A DNA stretch of 64,000 bases from Priestia endophytica DSM 13796. GTDB lineage: Bacteria > Bacillota > Bacilli > Bacillales > Bacillaceae_H. The position numbers were made by a program, and so were the translations under genes. The stretch spans positions 82,999 to 146,998 of the forward strand of contig NZ_FOXX01000012.1 of assembly GCF_900115845.1 (NCBI RefSeq), written 5' to 3'. Below are positions 27,605-35,648 of this stretch, one piece after another. Numbering within the stretch: the stretch's first letter is position 1; each line of letters begins with the position of its first letter. Under the pieces are notes generated by a model. It was not told the DNA's origin and ran no database searches. It worked only from the letters and a program-made list of their open reading frames with translations.

Positions 27605-28351
27605 TTATACGTGGAAAAATGGAGAAACTCCTTCTTCTGTTAGACGATGCCCAACAAAGAAGCTACCGAACTCTCCGTAACGAGAACTTACTTCATCAAA
27701 ACGCATTTCATAAATTAACTTTTTAAATTGTAAAACATCATCAGCGAATAGAGTAACTCCCCATTCGTAATCATCAAATCCAACAGAACCTGTGATAATC
27801 TGTTTTACTTTTCCAGCATATTGACGGCCAATCATACCGTGGCTATACATTAATTTGCTACGCTCATCCATTTCAAGACGATACCAATTGTCATCACCTT
27901 GACGGCGCTTGTCCATTGGATAGAAGCAAATATAATCTGTTTGAGGAAGGATAGGATATAGACGAGAACGAATATGTGGGTTCTCATAAGGATCTTCTCC
28001 TTCTTTAGCCATATATGAACCAAGTTCAACAACTGAAACGTAAGAATATGTTGGAATTAGAAACTCAGCTAATTTCGTTTTATTAAACTCTGTTTCAATA
28101 TCATTTAGTTCAGCCATTGTAGGGCGAAGGAACATAAACATAATGTCTGCTTTTTGCCCGATTACTTTGTATACAACGTGGCTTCCTTGCTCTGCTTTTT
28201 GTACGTTGTTCCATTTTTCCATGAGGCCCTGAAATTCATGAAGAGCTGCTTGACGTTCGTCGCTCGTTAGCATCTTCCAAGCTGCCCAGTCCATTGCGCG
28301 TAAGTCATGAAGACTATACCAACCATCTAGTGTTTGAGCTGGTTCTACCAT
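27605..28351 (-). CDS. hemQ: coproheme decarboxylase HemQ
   Basis: This 248-residue chlorite-dismutase-fold enzyme catalyses the last step of the coproporphyrin-dependent heme pathway of Gram-positive bacteria, decarboxylating coproheme to heme b. The reactive Tyr is in [11 protein letters not shown] (near residue 147), and the proximal His is in MYSHGMIGR (near residue 174). The C-terminal half also holds the conserved [16 protein letters not shown]. Its neighbour pta, divergent across 330 bases, is also next to hemQ in B. subtilis. The product supplies the precursor of heme a for the Qox oxidase encoded elsewhere in the window. Confidence 0.95.
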   Translation of the reverse strand: MVEPAQTLDGWYSLHDLRAMDWAAWKMLTSDERQAALHEFQGLMEKWNNVQKAEQGSHVVYKVIGQKADIMFMFLRPTMAELNDIETEFNKTKLAEFLIPTYSYVSVVELGSYMAKEGEDPYENPHIRSRLYPILPQTDYICFYPMDKRRQGDDNWYRLEMDERSKLMYSHGMIGRQYAGKVKQIITGSVGFDDYEWGVTLFADDVLQFKKLIYEMRFDEVSSRYGEFGSFFVGHRLTEEGVSPFFHV

Positions 28352-28681
28352 AATGTTCTCACTCCTATATATGGGTTTTTAGCATCTATTCCAACTATAG
28401 CACAGTCTAACCGATATTTCTGAATTGAACACCTATAAATTCGGTGAATATTTTGTGAAATGAGGGTTAAAAAAAGGAAACAGGGGGAAACATACAAGCA
28501 TTCAGATTGGTCTATGATAATAAGGAGAAACGTTAATTTTGAATATTCAAAATTTAAACAACTTTACTAATTCGACATTGTTTTGTCAGATTCCTTTGCA
28601 TTTAACTTTAAAAGAGCTATCCTAGTAAAAGAGGGAATGTTACATAAATAAAAATGATTTCTATTAAAGGAGGACGTTAGT
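28352..28681. promoter_or_regulatory. hemQ-pta divergent intergenic region
   Basis: This 330-base region has no gene. It contains a perfect 20-base palindrome, AATTTTGAATATTCAAAATT (28535-28554). A possible pta promoter is TTGCAT (28596-28601) with TATCCT (28618-28623), spacer 16. I found no convincing cre site, although pta is a CcpA target in B. subtilis. Confidence 0.4.
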
Positions 28682-29653
28682 GTGAGTGATTTATTCTCAT
28701 CATTAAAAGACAAAGTAAAAGGTCAAAATATTCGTATCGTATTTCCAGAAGGGCTAGATGAGCGTGTACTAGGAGCGGTAAGCCGTCTTGCTGCAGATGG
28801 TCTTGTAACTCCAATTGTGATTGGAAGCCAAGAAGAGGTTGCAAAGAAAGCAGGCGAGATCAACGCATCTTTAGAAGGAGTAACAGTCTATGATCCTCAA
28901 AACTATGAAGGATTTGAAGAAATGGTTGCTTCATTCGTAGAGCGTCGTAATGGAAAAGCAACAGAAGAAGATGCACGTAAAATTCTTCTAGATGAAAACT
29001 ACTTTGGGACAATGCTTGTTCATATGGACAAAGCAGATGGTCTTGTAAGCGGTGCTGCGCACTCAACAGCAGATACAGTTCGTCCAGCGCTTCAAATCAT
29101 CAAAACAAAACAAGGTGTGAAAAAGACATCTGGCGTATTTATCATGGTTCGTGGTGAAGAGCGCTACGTATTTGCTGACTGCGCAATCAACATTGCTCCA
29201 GACAGCCAAGATTTAGCTGAGATTGCAATCGAAAGTGCAAACACTGCAGACATGTTTGGTATTGCACCACAAGTAGCAATGTTAAGCTTCTCAACGAAAG
29301 GATCAGCAAAATCTCCTGAAACAGAGAAAGTAGCAGATGCTGTAACAATTGCGAAAGAAAAAAATCCAACACTTGTGCTAGATGGAGAATTCCAATTTGA
29401 TGCTGCTTTCGTTCCAGAAGTAGCGGCGAAAAAAGCTCCAGATTCTGTTTTAAAAGGTGATGCAAATGTATTTGTATTCCCAAGTCTTGAAGCAGGAAAC
29501 ATCGGGTACAAAATTGCTCAACGTTTAGGTAACTTTGAAGCTGTTGGACCAATTCTTCAAGGGTTAAATAAACCAGTAAACGATCTTTCACGCGGATGCA
29601 GTGAAGAAGATGTATACAAATTAGCTATTATTACTTCAGCTCAAGCACTGTAG
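28682..29653 (+). CDS. pta: phosphate acetyltransferase
   Basis: This 323-residue enzyme converts acetyl-CoA and phosphate to acetyl phosphate, which acetate kinase uses to make ATP during overflow metabolism. The sequence shows the PTA/PTB fold with IVFPEGLDERVLGAV at the start, LVHMDKADGLVSGAAHSTAD near residue 115, and ANVFVFPSLEAGNIGYKI near residue 265. The start is GTG at 28682 behind AAAGGAGGACG. The length matches B. subtilis Pta. It is monocistronic, with a terminator shared with the convergent lipL. Confidence 0.96.
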   Translation: MSDLFSSLKDKVKGQNIRIVFPEGLDERVLGAVSRLAADGLVTPIVIGSQEEVAKKAGEINASLEGVTVYDPQNYEGFEEMVASFVERRNGKATEEDARKILLDENYFGTMLVHMDKADGLVSGAAHSTADTVRPALQIIKTKQGVKKTSGVFIMVRGEERYVFADCAINIAPDSQDLAEIAIESANTADMFGIAPQVAMLSFSTKGSAKSPETEKVADAVTIAKEKNPTLVLDGEFQFDAAFVPEVAAKKAPDSVLKGDANVFVFPSLEAGNIGYKIAQRLGNFEAVGPILQGLNKPVNDLSRGCSEEDVYKLAIITSAQAL

Positions 29654-29657
29654 TAAA

Positions 29658-29694
29658 AGCAAAGAAGCTCCTTTTCATAAAGGAGCTTCTTTTT
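29658..29694. terminator. bidirectional terminator between pta and lipL
   Basis: AAAGAAGCTCCTTT and AAAGGAGCTTCTTT with loop TCAT are followed by a T tract, between convergent stop codons. Confidence 0.9.
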
Positions 29695-30524
29695 TATTGA
29701 AATGCTTTTTCGTTACGATCATAAATACGCTGTAGATTTTGTTGGAACAGAGACTGTTCTTCTTCTGAAAGTTCCCTTGTTGTTAGTGTGCCACCGAGAG
29801 ATTTCAACGTACTTAGAACTTTATACATTACATCGTTCACTGTCATTTTTTCTCCCAATAATTCTGTAAGAGAAGCCATTGTTTCTGGTTTAATCGTTGG
29901 ATACGTAAATTTGGTTTCTTCTTTTTTCAGCGCTCTGTCGTAAAACTGCTGAATAAGTTTGGCACGCTCTGAACCACTTCCATCAACGCAAAGATAGATT
30001 TGAACAGCAATTCCTTTTCGAATCCGACGCTGTGAAATTCCTGCAAACTTTTTTCCGTTAATGCTTAGATCATAGCTGCCAGGGCAGTATGAGCCAACAA
30101 TTTCTTTTGCATCAATCTCAACGTTATAATCTTTAAAAATATATTTAATAAGTTCCCACATTGCATCATATCCACGATCAATATCAATTTTTGCTTCTGG
30201 GAAAAGGAGAGAGATGTTTAGTACTTCTTCATCTAACACGACCGCAAGGCCACCAGAATTACGGACAATGGTTTTGAACCCTTGGTCATGGAGATAAGAA
30301 AGTCCATCTTTCAAATGTGGCAGGCGTGTATCTTGAATACCAAGAACGATTGTTTGATGATGAACCCATGATCTCATTGTAGGTGGGGATGAGAATGAAC
30401 CAACAACTGTGCAAAGCATGTCGTCCATCGCAAACGATTGGCGAGCATCAAAAGCAGGACCTAAACTTGTCTGATCAATAATACGCCATGTTGGCTGTGA
30501 TAATAACTCTACGGCTTGATTCAT
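29694..30524 (-). CDS. lipL: octanoyl-[GcvH]:protein N-octanoyltransferase LipL
   Basis: This 276-residue BPL/LplA-fold enzyme moves octanoyl groups from the H protein GcvH to E2 subunits in Bacillus lipoate assembly. The lipoate-ligase motif [20 protein letters not shown] is present as two abutting blocks. The acyl-carrying Cys is in [16 protein letters not shown], with the catalytic Lys nearby in [11 protein letters not shown]. The start at 30524 is preceded by AAAGGAG at 8 bases; an earlier in-frame ATG lacks a ribosome binding site. Order with pta and rsfA is as in B. subtilis, which favours LipL over LipM or LplJ. Confidence 0.9.
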   Translation of the reverse strand: MNQAVELLSQPTWRIIDQTSLGPAFDARQSFAMDDMLCTVVGSFSSPPTMRSWVHHQTIVLGIQDTRLPHLKDGLSYLHDQGFKTIVRNSGGLAVVLDEEVLNISLLFPEAKIDIDRGYDAMWELIKYIFKDYNVEIDAKEIVGSYCPGSYDLSINGKKFAGISQRRIRKGIAVQIYLCVDGSGSERAKLIQQFYDRALKKEETKFTYPTIKPETMASLTELLGEKMTVNDVMYKVLSTLKSLGGTLTTRELSEEEQSLFQQNLQRIYDRNEKAFQ

Positions 30525-30592
30525 AATATGTACTCCTTTAACTAGCTTTAACATCGTTATTATAGCACAGTTTTATTCGCTTCTTTCTCAAA

Positions 30593-30640
30593 CCAAAAAG
30601 AGAATGAACGTCTTTGAAATAAGATACGTTCACTCTCCTT
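30593..30640 (-). terminator. terminator of rsfA
   Basis: On the minus strand GAGAGTGAACGT pairs with ACGTTCATTCTC (one G-U) and is followed by TTTTTGG. It spans about 30600-30637. Confidence 0.75.
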
Positions 30641-30662
30641 GGGAATATGATAAAGAGATTCA

Positions 30663-31403
30663 TTATTCAGCCATTTTCTCAAGATTACCATTGCGATCCA
30701 TTTTAAATTTTGTAGCTTGACGGTCATCATCTTCAAAAAGAACAAACTGACGAGCACGATTCATAATTTTCATTAATGTTTCGTAGTCTTCTTGAATAGT
30801 AGTTGTATCTTGTTCAAGCTTTGCAACTTTTGATTTTAGCATAAGATTTTCTTGTGTAAGCTGCTCGTTTTCACGTTTTAAGCGCTCATTTTCTGCTCGG
30901 TAAGCTTGTGAGTTGCTTTGGCGACCTTCTAGGTTTCTCAAAAATTGGATAACTTCATGAATCTCGCTACCTTCCTCACGAGGAGAACTGATAGGGTGCT
31001 GAACATTTTTAGTTTCCATTTCTCTTTCCACTTCATGCAGCTGATCTTCTTGTTCATATGGCATTAACTCATATTCTTGGTAAGTATCAGTAGATACTGT
31101 TTCACTAATATCTTCCAATGTTGGTACAGGCGGGTTATAAAGTAATCTCTTTTTACCCTGTTCTTGTCCAAGAACACGCTGGCGCTGTTTGCGCTGTTTT
31201 TTAGCTAGTGATAGAGCTTTCTCATAACGATGACGTACAACGGCATTCCAGCGGAAACCACACGCTGCTGATGTACGATTTAATTCATCTCCTACTTCTT
31301 CAAAAGCATTCAACTGTGTACTTCCTTCGCGAACATGACGAAGCACTGTTTCTGCTAGCAATAAATCATTTTCTTCTGTCCATGCATCTTGACGCTCTTT
31401 CAT
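30663..31403 (-). CDS. rsfA: prespore-specific transcriptional regulator RsfA
   Basis: This 246-residue protein starts with a Myb/SANT-like DNA-binding domain (about residues 5-65) with [20 protein letters not shown] and the third-helix part [14 protein letters not shown] basic stretch ([11 protein letters not shown]) follows, then an acidic linker. A coiled coil at about residues 165-215 has heptad-like [17 protein letters not shown]. This matches the RsfA family; B. subtilis RsfA adjusts SigF-dependent transcription in the forespore. Its place between lipL and ywfO supports the call. Relatives include YlbO-type paralogues, which have similar domains. Confidence 0.9.
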   Translation of the reverse strand: MKERQDAWTEENDLLLAETVLRHVREGSTQLNAFEEVGDELNRTSAACGFRWNAVVRHRYEKALSLAKKQRKQRQRVLGQEQGKKRLLYNPPVPTLEDISETVSTDTYQEYELMPYEQEDQLHEVEREMETKNVQHPISSPREEGSEIHEVIQFLRNLEGRQSNSQAYRAENERLKRENEQLTQENLMLKSKVAKLEQDTTTIQEDYETLMKIMNRARQFVLFEDDDRQATKFKMDRNGNLEKMAE

Positions 31404-31573
31404 TGTAAAACCAACTCCCTTAGTTTCTTTCTTTTATTTGCTGTAAGAATTATGTTGTTAGTTATATGTTTGACAGAAAGAATGTACTTTATACCAAACT
31501 TGCAGAAAGATAATAGGATTTTTATAGGAGTAGAGAAGGGATTTTTCCGACATTTGTTAAGCATAAGTAGGAC

Positions 31574-31602
31574 TTGCAATAGGCTATATTTAGCGGTAAA
31601 AT
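31574..31602 (+). promoter_or_regulatory. promoter of the DUF1450 gene
   Basis: TTGCAA (31574-31579) and TAAAAT (31597-31602) are separated by 17 bases, about 45 bases before the start codon. Confidence 0.5.
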
Positions 31603-31646
31603 ACCCTTTAGGTTTAATGGTATGGGGAAGAAGGGAAGGTATAACA

Positions 31647-31871
31647 ATGGCAAATGAATTTCGCATTTGTGATGATTGCCAAGCAACAGATATAAAAACG
31701 TTAGTACCAAAGCTTAAAAAAGTAGATCCTAATGCAGAGATTAAAATAGGGTGCCAGTCTTACTGCGGCCCAGGTCGAAAGAAATCTTTTGCATTTGTAA
31801 ATAATCGTCCTGTTGCAGCTTTGAGTGAAGATGAGCTGATTCATAAAGTTGAAAAGAAGATGAAGAAATAA
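31647..31871 (+). CDS. DUF1450 family small Cys-containing protein
   Basis: This 74-residue soluble protein has CDDC near the N-terminus (residues 8-11) and CQSYC in the middle, then a Lys-rich helix at the C-terminus. The layout matches the DUF1450 family, which resembles thioredoxin-like ferredoxin fragments. A metal or Fe-S centre is possible but not shown. The start at 31647 has AAGGGAAGG about 7 bases upstream. It has its own promoter and lies between rsfA (divergent) and the HD-domain gene. No function is established. Confidence 0.75.
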   Translation: MANEFRICDDCQATDIKTLVPKLKKVDPNAEIKIGCQSYCGPGRKKSFAFVNNRPVAALSEDELIHKVEKKMKK

Positions 31872-32034
31872 AAATCGCCTTTGTTTGTTTCACAAGGGTG
31901 ATTTTTCACGTTTAGGTTCATTCTTTTTCCTCTCTCATCTTAAAATCGAAAGTTTTAGAGTCAATATAGGAATTAACAACCTTTTGTCGAATGGGATTAA
32001 CATAACAGAAGCTTAAAAATAGAGAGGTAACTAG

Positions 32035-33351
32035 ATGACGACATATCCAAGTGGAAAACTAAGTGAAGAAAAAGTATTTAAAGATCCAGTTCATCGTTAT
32101 GTTCATGTTCGAGATAAACTGATCTGGGATTTAATTGGTACGGCAGAGTTTCAGCGACTTCGGCGGATTCGCCAGCTTGGAACTACTTATATGACGTTTC
32201 ACGGAGCCGAGCACAGCCGTTTTAATCACTCTCTAGGAGTATATGAAATTATTCGCCGAATTGTAGATGATGTTTTTCAAGACAGGGAAGAGTGGGATAA
32301 CAATGAACGCCTAGTAAGTCTTTGTGCTGCTCTTTTGCACGATTTAGGTCATGGTCCTTTCTCACATTCTTTTGAAAAAGTTTTTCATCTCGATCATGAG
32401 GATTTTACTCAAGCAATTATTCTAGGAGATACAGAAGTTAACGCGGTTCTACGCCGAATGGGAAATAGATTCCCAAAAGATGTAGCAGAGGTAATTGCTA
32501 AGACATATCGAAATAAACTTGTTGTTAGTTTAATTTCAAGCCAAATTGATGCAGACCGGATGGATTATTTGCAGCGTGATGCCTATTTTACAGGAGTTAG
32601 TTATGGTCACTTTGATATGGAACGAATCCTTCGTGTTATGCGTCCAAGGGAAGATCAGGTTGTTATTAAACATAGTGGAATGCATGCCGTCGAGGACTAT
32701 ATTATGAGCCGTTATCAAATGTATTGGCAAATCTATTTCCACCCTGTAACAAGAAGTGCTGAAGTAATTTTAACGAAAATTCTCCACCGAGCTAAACATT
32801 TACATGAAAAGAATTATGAATTCAAGCAGCCTCCACGTCACTTTTATTCTATTTTTGAAGGAAAAGTCACTGTTGAGGATTATGTAAAGTTAGATGAATC
32901 CATTATTATGTTTTATTTTCAAACATGGCAAGAAGAAGAAGATGCTATTTTGTCAGATCTTTGCCGTCGTTTTCTTAACCGCAACTTATTCAAATACATT
33001 GAATTCAATCCAAATTCACAGGTGAAGATGAAGATGTGGATGGAACTGACACAGCTTTTCAAAAAAGCAGGGATAGATCCAGATTATTATTTAGTGATTG
33101 ATTCATCCAGTGATCTTCCATATGATTTTTACCGTCCAGGTGAAGAAGAAGAGCGTCTACCAATCCATTTATTAATGCCAAGTGGGGAATTACGTGAGCT
33201 TTCTCGTCAGTCTGAAATTGTTGAAGCTATTTCGGGGAAGAAGAGAACAGACCATAAGCTCTATTTCCCTCAGGATGCAATTGACCAACTATCCTCAAAA
33301 CGAAAAGTCAAGGAGCAAATTCGTAAGCTCTTGTTTGAAGAAATGAGATAA
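32035..33351 (+). CDS. ywfO: HD-domain phosphohydrolase YwfO (dNTPase-like)
   Basis: This 438-residue protein has an HD metal-dependent phosphohydrolase domain in its N-terminal half. The metal-binding set is visible: the leading His in FHGAEHSRFNHSLGVYE, the HD pair in LLHDLGHGPFSHSFE (near residue 103), and the later Asp in SSQIDADRMDYLQRDAYFTG (near residue 185). Relatives with this layout are deoxynucleoside triphosphate triphosphohydrolases, and YwfO-family proteins are reported to hydrolyse nucleoside triphosphates. The actual substrate is uncertain. GAGAGG lies 9 bases before the ATG. ywgA follows on the same strand after 164 bases. Confidence 0.85.
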   Translation: MTTYPSGKLSEEKVFKDPVHRYVHVRDKLIWDLIGTAEFQRLRRIRQLGTTYMTFHGAEHSRFNHSLGVYEIIRRIVDDVFQDREEWDNNERLVSLCAALLHDLGHGPFSHSFEKVFHLDHEDFTQAIILGDTEVNAVLRRMGNRFPKDVAEVIAKTYRNKLVVSLISSQIDADRMDYLQRDAYFTGVSYGHFDMERILRVMRPREDQVVIKHSGMHAVEDYIMSRYQMYWQIYFHPVTRSAEVILTKILHRAKHLHEKNYEFKQPPRHFYSIFEGKVTVEDYVKLDESIIMFYFQTWQEEEDAILSDLCRRFLNRNLFKYIEFNPNSQVKMKMWMELTQLFKKAGIDPDYYLVIDSSSDLPYDFYRPGEEEERLPIHLLMPSGELRELSRQSEIVEAISGKKRTDHKLYFPQDAIDQLSSKRKVKEQIRKLLFEEMR

Positions 33352-33515
33352 AAGGGCAAAATCTTAAGTTTTACATTACATTTCTAAGATTTTGCTAGGG
33401 TGACGAGCAAAAATGAACGTGATACTCTATTAAATAGACTAAAAATAGAGAGCGTTAAAGCTACGAGAGACAAGCTTCCAGTGAAATTTTTTGAAGTATA
33501 GGAGTTGAAGGGGCC

Positions 33516-34031
33516 TTGTTGAAGGATCATGCTAAAATTATTAAAGTGTTTTTATCTGCAGGAGAAATTATTGGGCGAAAAAAGCTGCAGAAAATGATTT
33601 TTATTGCAAAGAAGCTAGACTATCCGTTTTATGAGAAATACAACTTTCATTTTTTTGGACCATATTCAGAAGAATTGACACTTCGAGTTGAAGAGCTTTG
33701 TAATTTAGGATTTTTGACAGAAGTAAAAGAGAATAAAGGTGGTTATATGCAGTATCGCTATGAGCTAACTCAAGAGGGGGAGATATTCCTAGAGCATCAC
33801 CAGGATTTAGATTTTCCTTTCTTGAATGATTGTGTGAAAAGCATGAATGAACAAAGCTCAAGGTTTCTTGAACTTGTCTCAACCGTTCTATACTTTGAAA
33901 CGTTACCACCTGAAGAAGTAGCGGAAAAAGTATTCACATTAAAAAGTAAACAGCGTTATACACAAGAAGAAGTCAATGATGCATATAGCTACATTTCGTC
34001 TCTTCGTGAGACGATTCATTCTCCACTATAA
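33516..34031 (+). CDS. ywgA: YwgA family protein, predicted winged-helix
   Basis: This 171-residue protein looks like a small helical winged-helix fold: IGRKKLQKMIFIAKKLDYP suggests a recognition helix and LTEVKENKGGYMQYRYELT a wing. The layout matches the YwgA family, next to ywfO as in B. subtilis. Its function is unknown. The start is one of two consecutive TTG codons (33516 or 33519) behind GAAGGGG. A convergent tautomerase gene shares its terminator. Confidence 0.78.
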   Translation: MLKDHAKIIKVFLSAGEIIGRKKLQKMIFIAKKLDYPFYEKYNFHFFGPYSEELTLRVEELCNLGFLTEVKENKGGYMQYRYELTQEGEIFLEHHQDLDFPFLNDCVKSMNEQSSRFLELVSTVLYFETLPPEEVAEKVFTLKSKQRYTQEEVNDAYSYISSLRETIHSPL

Positions 34032-34062
34032 AAGAGGCTCTCGAATAGAGCCTCTTTTTTTA
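34028..34062. terminator. bidirectional terminator between ywgA and the tautomerase gene
   Basis: AAAGAGGCTCT and AGAGCCTCTTT (34031-34057) are followed by a T tract, between convergent genes. Confidence 0.9.
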
Positions 34063-34245
34063 TTGATCACTTATACGCTTTCCTGCAACACCATAGTTGT
34101 TTTTACTCATTTCTTCAATAATAACGGCTACTTTCTCTTTAGAAGCACCTGTTGTTTCTACAACAGCCTCCGTTACTTTTTCAACAAGAGCACGTTTTTG
34201 GTCATCTGTGCGACCTTCTAACATTTTTACTGTTACATATGGCAT
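34060..34245 (-). CDS. ywhB: 4-oxalocrotonate tautomerase family protein
   Basis: This 61-residue protein has Pro immediately after the initiator Met (MPYVTVKMLEG), the catalytic general base of the 4-oxalocrotonate tautomerase family. The length and helical core (DDQKRALVEKVTEAVVETTG) fit the family's small-subunit type, which forms a hexamer. B. subtilis YwhB at this locus has tautomerase activity on phenylenolpyruvate-type compounds; the physiological role is unclear. AGGAGG precedes the ATG. Confidence 0.88.
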   Translation of the reverse strand: MPYVTVKMLEGRTDDQKRALVEKVTEAVVETTGASKEKVAVIIEEMSKNNYGVAGKRISDQ

Positions 34246-34406
34246 ATTAGTTCCTCCTTAAAATAGATATCCTTCTTTAGTGTAGCTCTTTCTTTTATAA
34301 TTAGAAAGAAAAATCATACCTTCCATTTGCATGAAGAGGAGACTCTAATATAGTATACTAAGGGCAAGAAGTTGAAATTTTAAATATGGTGTAGAGGAGA
34401 AATGAT

Positions 34407-35060
34407 GTGGAACAGTTTTTAGCATTTCCATTACAACAAATGCCTTTTGTTGTAATCACTCTTATTATAGCTTTTACAATTCATGAGTTCTCGCATGCCT
34501 TTGTAGCCAATCTATTTGGTGATCCAACAGCGAAGAATGAAGGAAGATTAACGCTATCACCCATTTCCCATCTAGATCCATTCGGGACACTTCTGCTTAT
34601 TATTGCAGGGTTTGGATGGGCGAGGCCTGTTCCTGTTAACCCTCGGAACTTTAAGCGTCCGAGACTCGCGGGTGTTCTTGTATCTATTGCAGGACCGCTA
34701 AGCAATCTTATATTAGCTTTTATTGGGACACTGTGCTTTTATGTTCTTATTTATGCACAAGTGGCTCCAAACAATGTGTACCTTTATCAGTTCTTTAACC
34801 TATTTATTATGATTAATATTCTTCTTTTCATCTTTAATTTATTGCCTTTTCCTCCCCTTGATGGGTATAGAATATTAGAAGATTTAGCACCAACAAATAT
34901 TCGGATAAAGATGAAACAGTATGAATCATACGGAATTTTGTTATTTCTAATCATTGTAATTACACCCCTTGATCAATATGTAATCTCACCAATCTATAAT
35001 CAGGGGATACCGAGTGTAATGGGGTTATTTGAACGTATATTAGGTCCGTTCTTTCTTTAG
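34407..35060 (+). CDS. ywhC: site-2 protease family membrane metalloprotease
   Basis: This 217-residue polytopic membrane protein has the intramembrane zinc site HEFSHAF (residues 26-32) and a second conserved motif NLLPFPPLDGYRIL (near residue 152), whose Asp is the third ligand. This is the short SpoIVFB-like branch of the M50 family without a PDZ domain. The substrate is unknown. The start is GTG at 34407 behind GAGGAGA. It is followed after 34 bases by ywhD on the same strand. Confidence 0.88.
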   Translation: MEQFLAFPLQQMPFVVITLIIAFTIHEFSHAFVANLFGDPTAKNEGRLTLSPISHLDPFGTLLLIIAGFGWARPVPVNPRNFKRPRLAGVLVSIAGPLSNLILAFIGTLCFYVLIYAQVAPNNVYLYQFFNLFIMINILLFIFNLLPFPPLDGYRILEDLAPTNIRIKMKQYESYGILLFLIIVITPLDQYVISPIYNQGIPSVMGLFERILGPFFL

Positions 35061-35094
35061 GAAATGTAATTAAGCAAGCTAGGAGGAGTTTTTT

Positions 35095-35613
35095 ATGGAT
35101 CAACAACCGAAAAAGAAAAAAGCAGCATTTAATATCATTAAAAGTGACCCAACAGATGGTCATGGAGGATTTGGTGTTGGGGCTCTTAGTTTAGATAATG
35201 TTTCACCTGTTTTCATTGACTTGGAAGATGAAGAGGTTTTTGTAGACATCGGTGCAATGCATGCTCGTAGTGTCGTTGAAAAAGGAATTAAGTTTTTACC
35301 AAATCGTGAAGAAGTGCCAGCAGGAGATAAGTTTTATTGGCTTGTTTGGGTAACGATTGGAAGAAAACCAGAGTCTCCTTATTATGCAGGAGTAACAGCT
35401 TGTGAGATGACGGTTAACCGTGAAGCACGTCGTGGATATAAATCTCTTCCAGAACATGTGAATCGTATGGACAAATCAATGAAACACCATATTATTGTCG
35501 ATCATATGGACGAAAAATCAAAACACTTACTGCGTGAATTTTTAAAAGGGCATAATGAAGCACTTTGGAATGCTTCAGAACCAGAACTGAAAAAAGCGCT
35601 GCTAGAAGCATAA
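35095..35613 (+). CDS. ywhD: YwhD family protein
   Basis: This 172-residue soluble protein matches the YwhD family by position between ywhC and pbpG and by its opening (KKAAFNIIKSDPTDGHGGFGVGALSLDN). It has a beta-rich core and an acidic-to-basic C-terminal helix. No catalytic motif is recognisable and no function is known. AGGAGGAG precedes the ATG. Confidence 0.8.
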   Translation: MDQQPKKKKAAFNIIKSDPTDGHGGFGVGALSLDNVSPVFIDLEDEEVFVDIGAMHARSVVEKGIKFLPNREEVPAGDKFYWLVWVTIGRKPESPYYAGVTACEMTVNREARRGYKSLPEHVNRMDKSMKHHIIVDHMDEKSKHLLREFLKGHNEALWNASEPELKKALLEA

Positions 35614-35648
35614 AAAAGACGTGGAGCCTAAGCTCCACGTCTTTTTTA
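35612..35648. terminator. bidirectional terminator between ywhD and pbpG
   Basis: AAAGACGTGGAGC and GCTCCACGTCTTT with a 4-base loop are flanked by A and T tracts. Confidence 0.92.

Noticed and set aside
27527..27643. Short plus-strand frame of 38 codons between gerQ and hemQ, with GGGGGG before ATGATG
   Set aside because: It runs through the hemQ terminator hairpin and overlaps the hemQ 3' end. The apparent ribosome binding site is only one base from the ATG. I cannot support it as a gene, though conservation would be worth a look.
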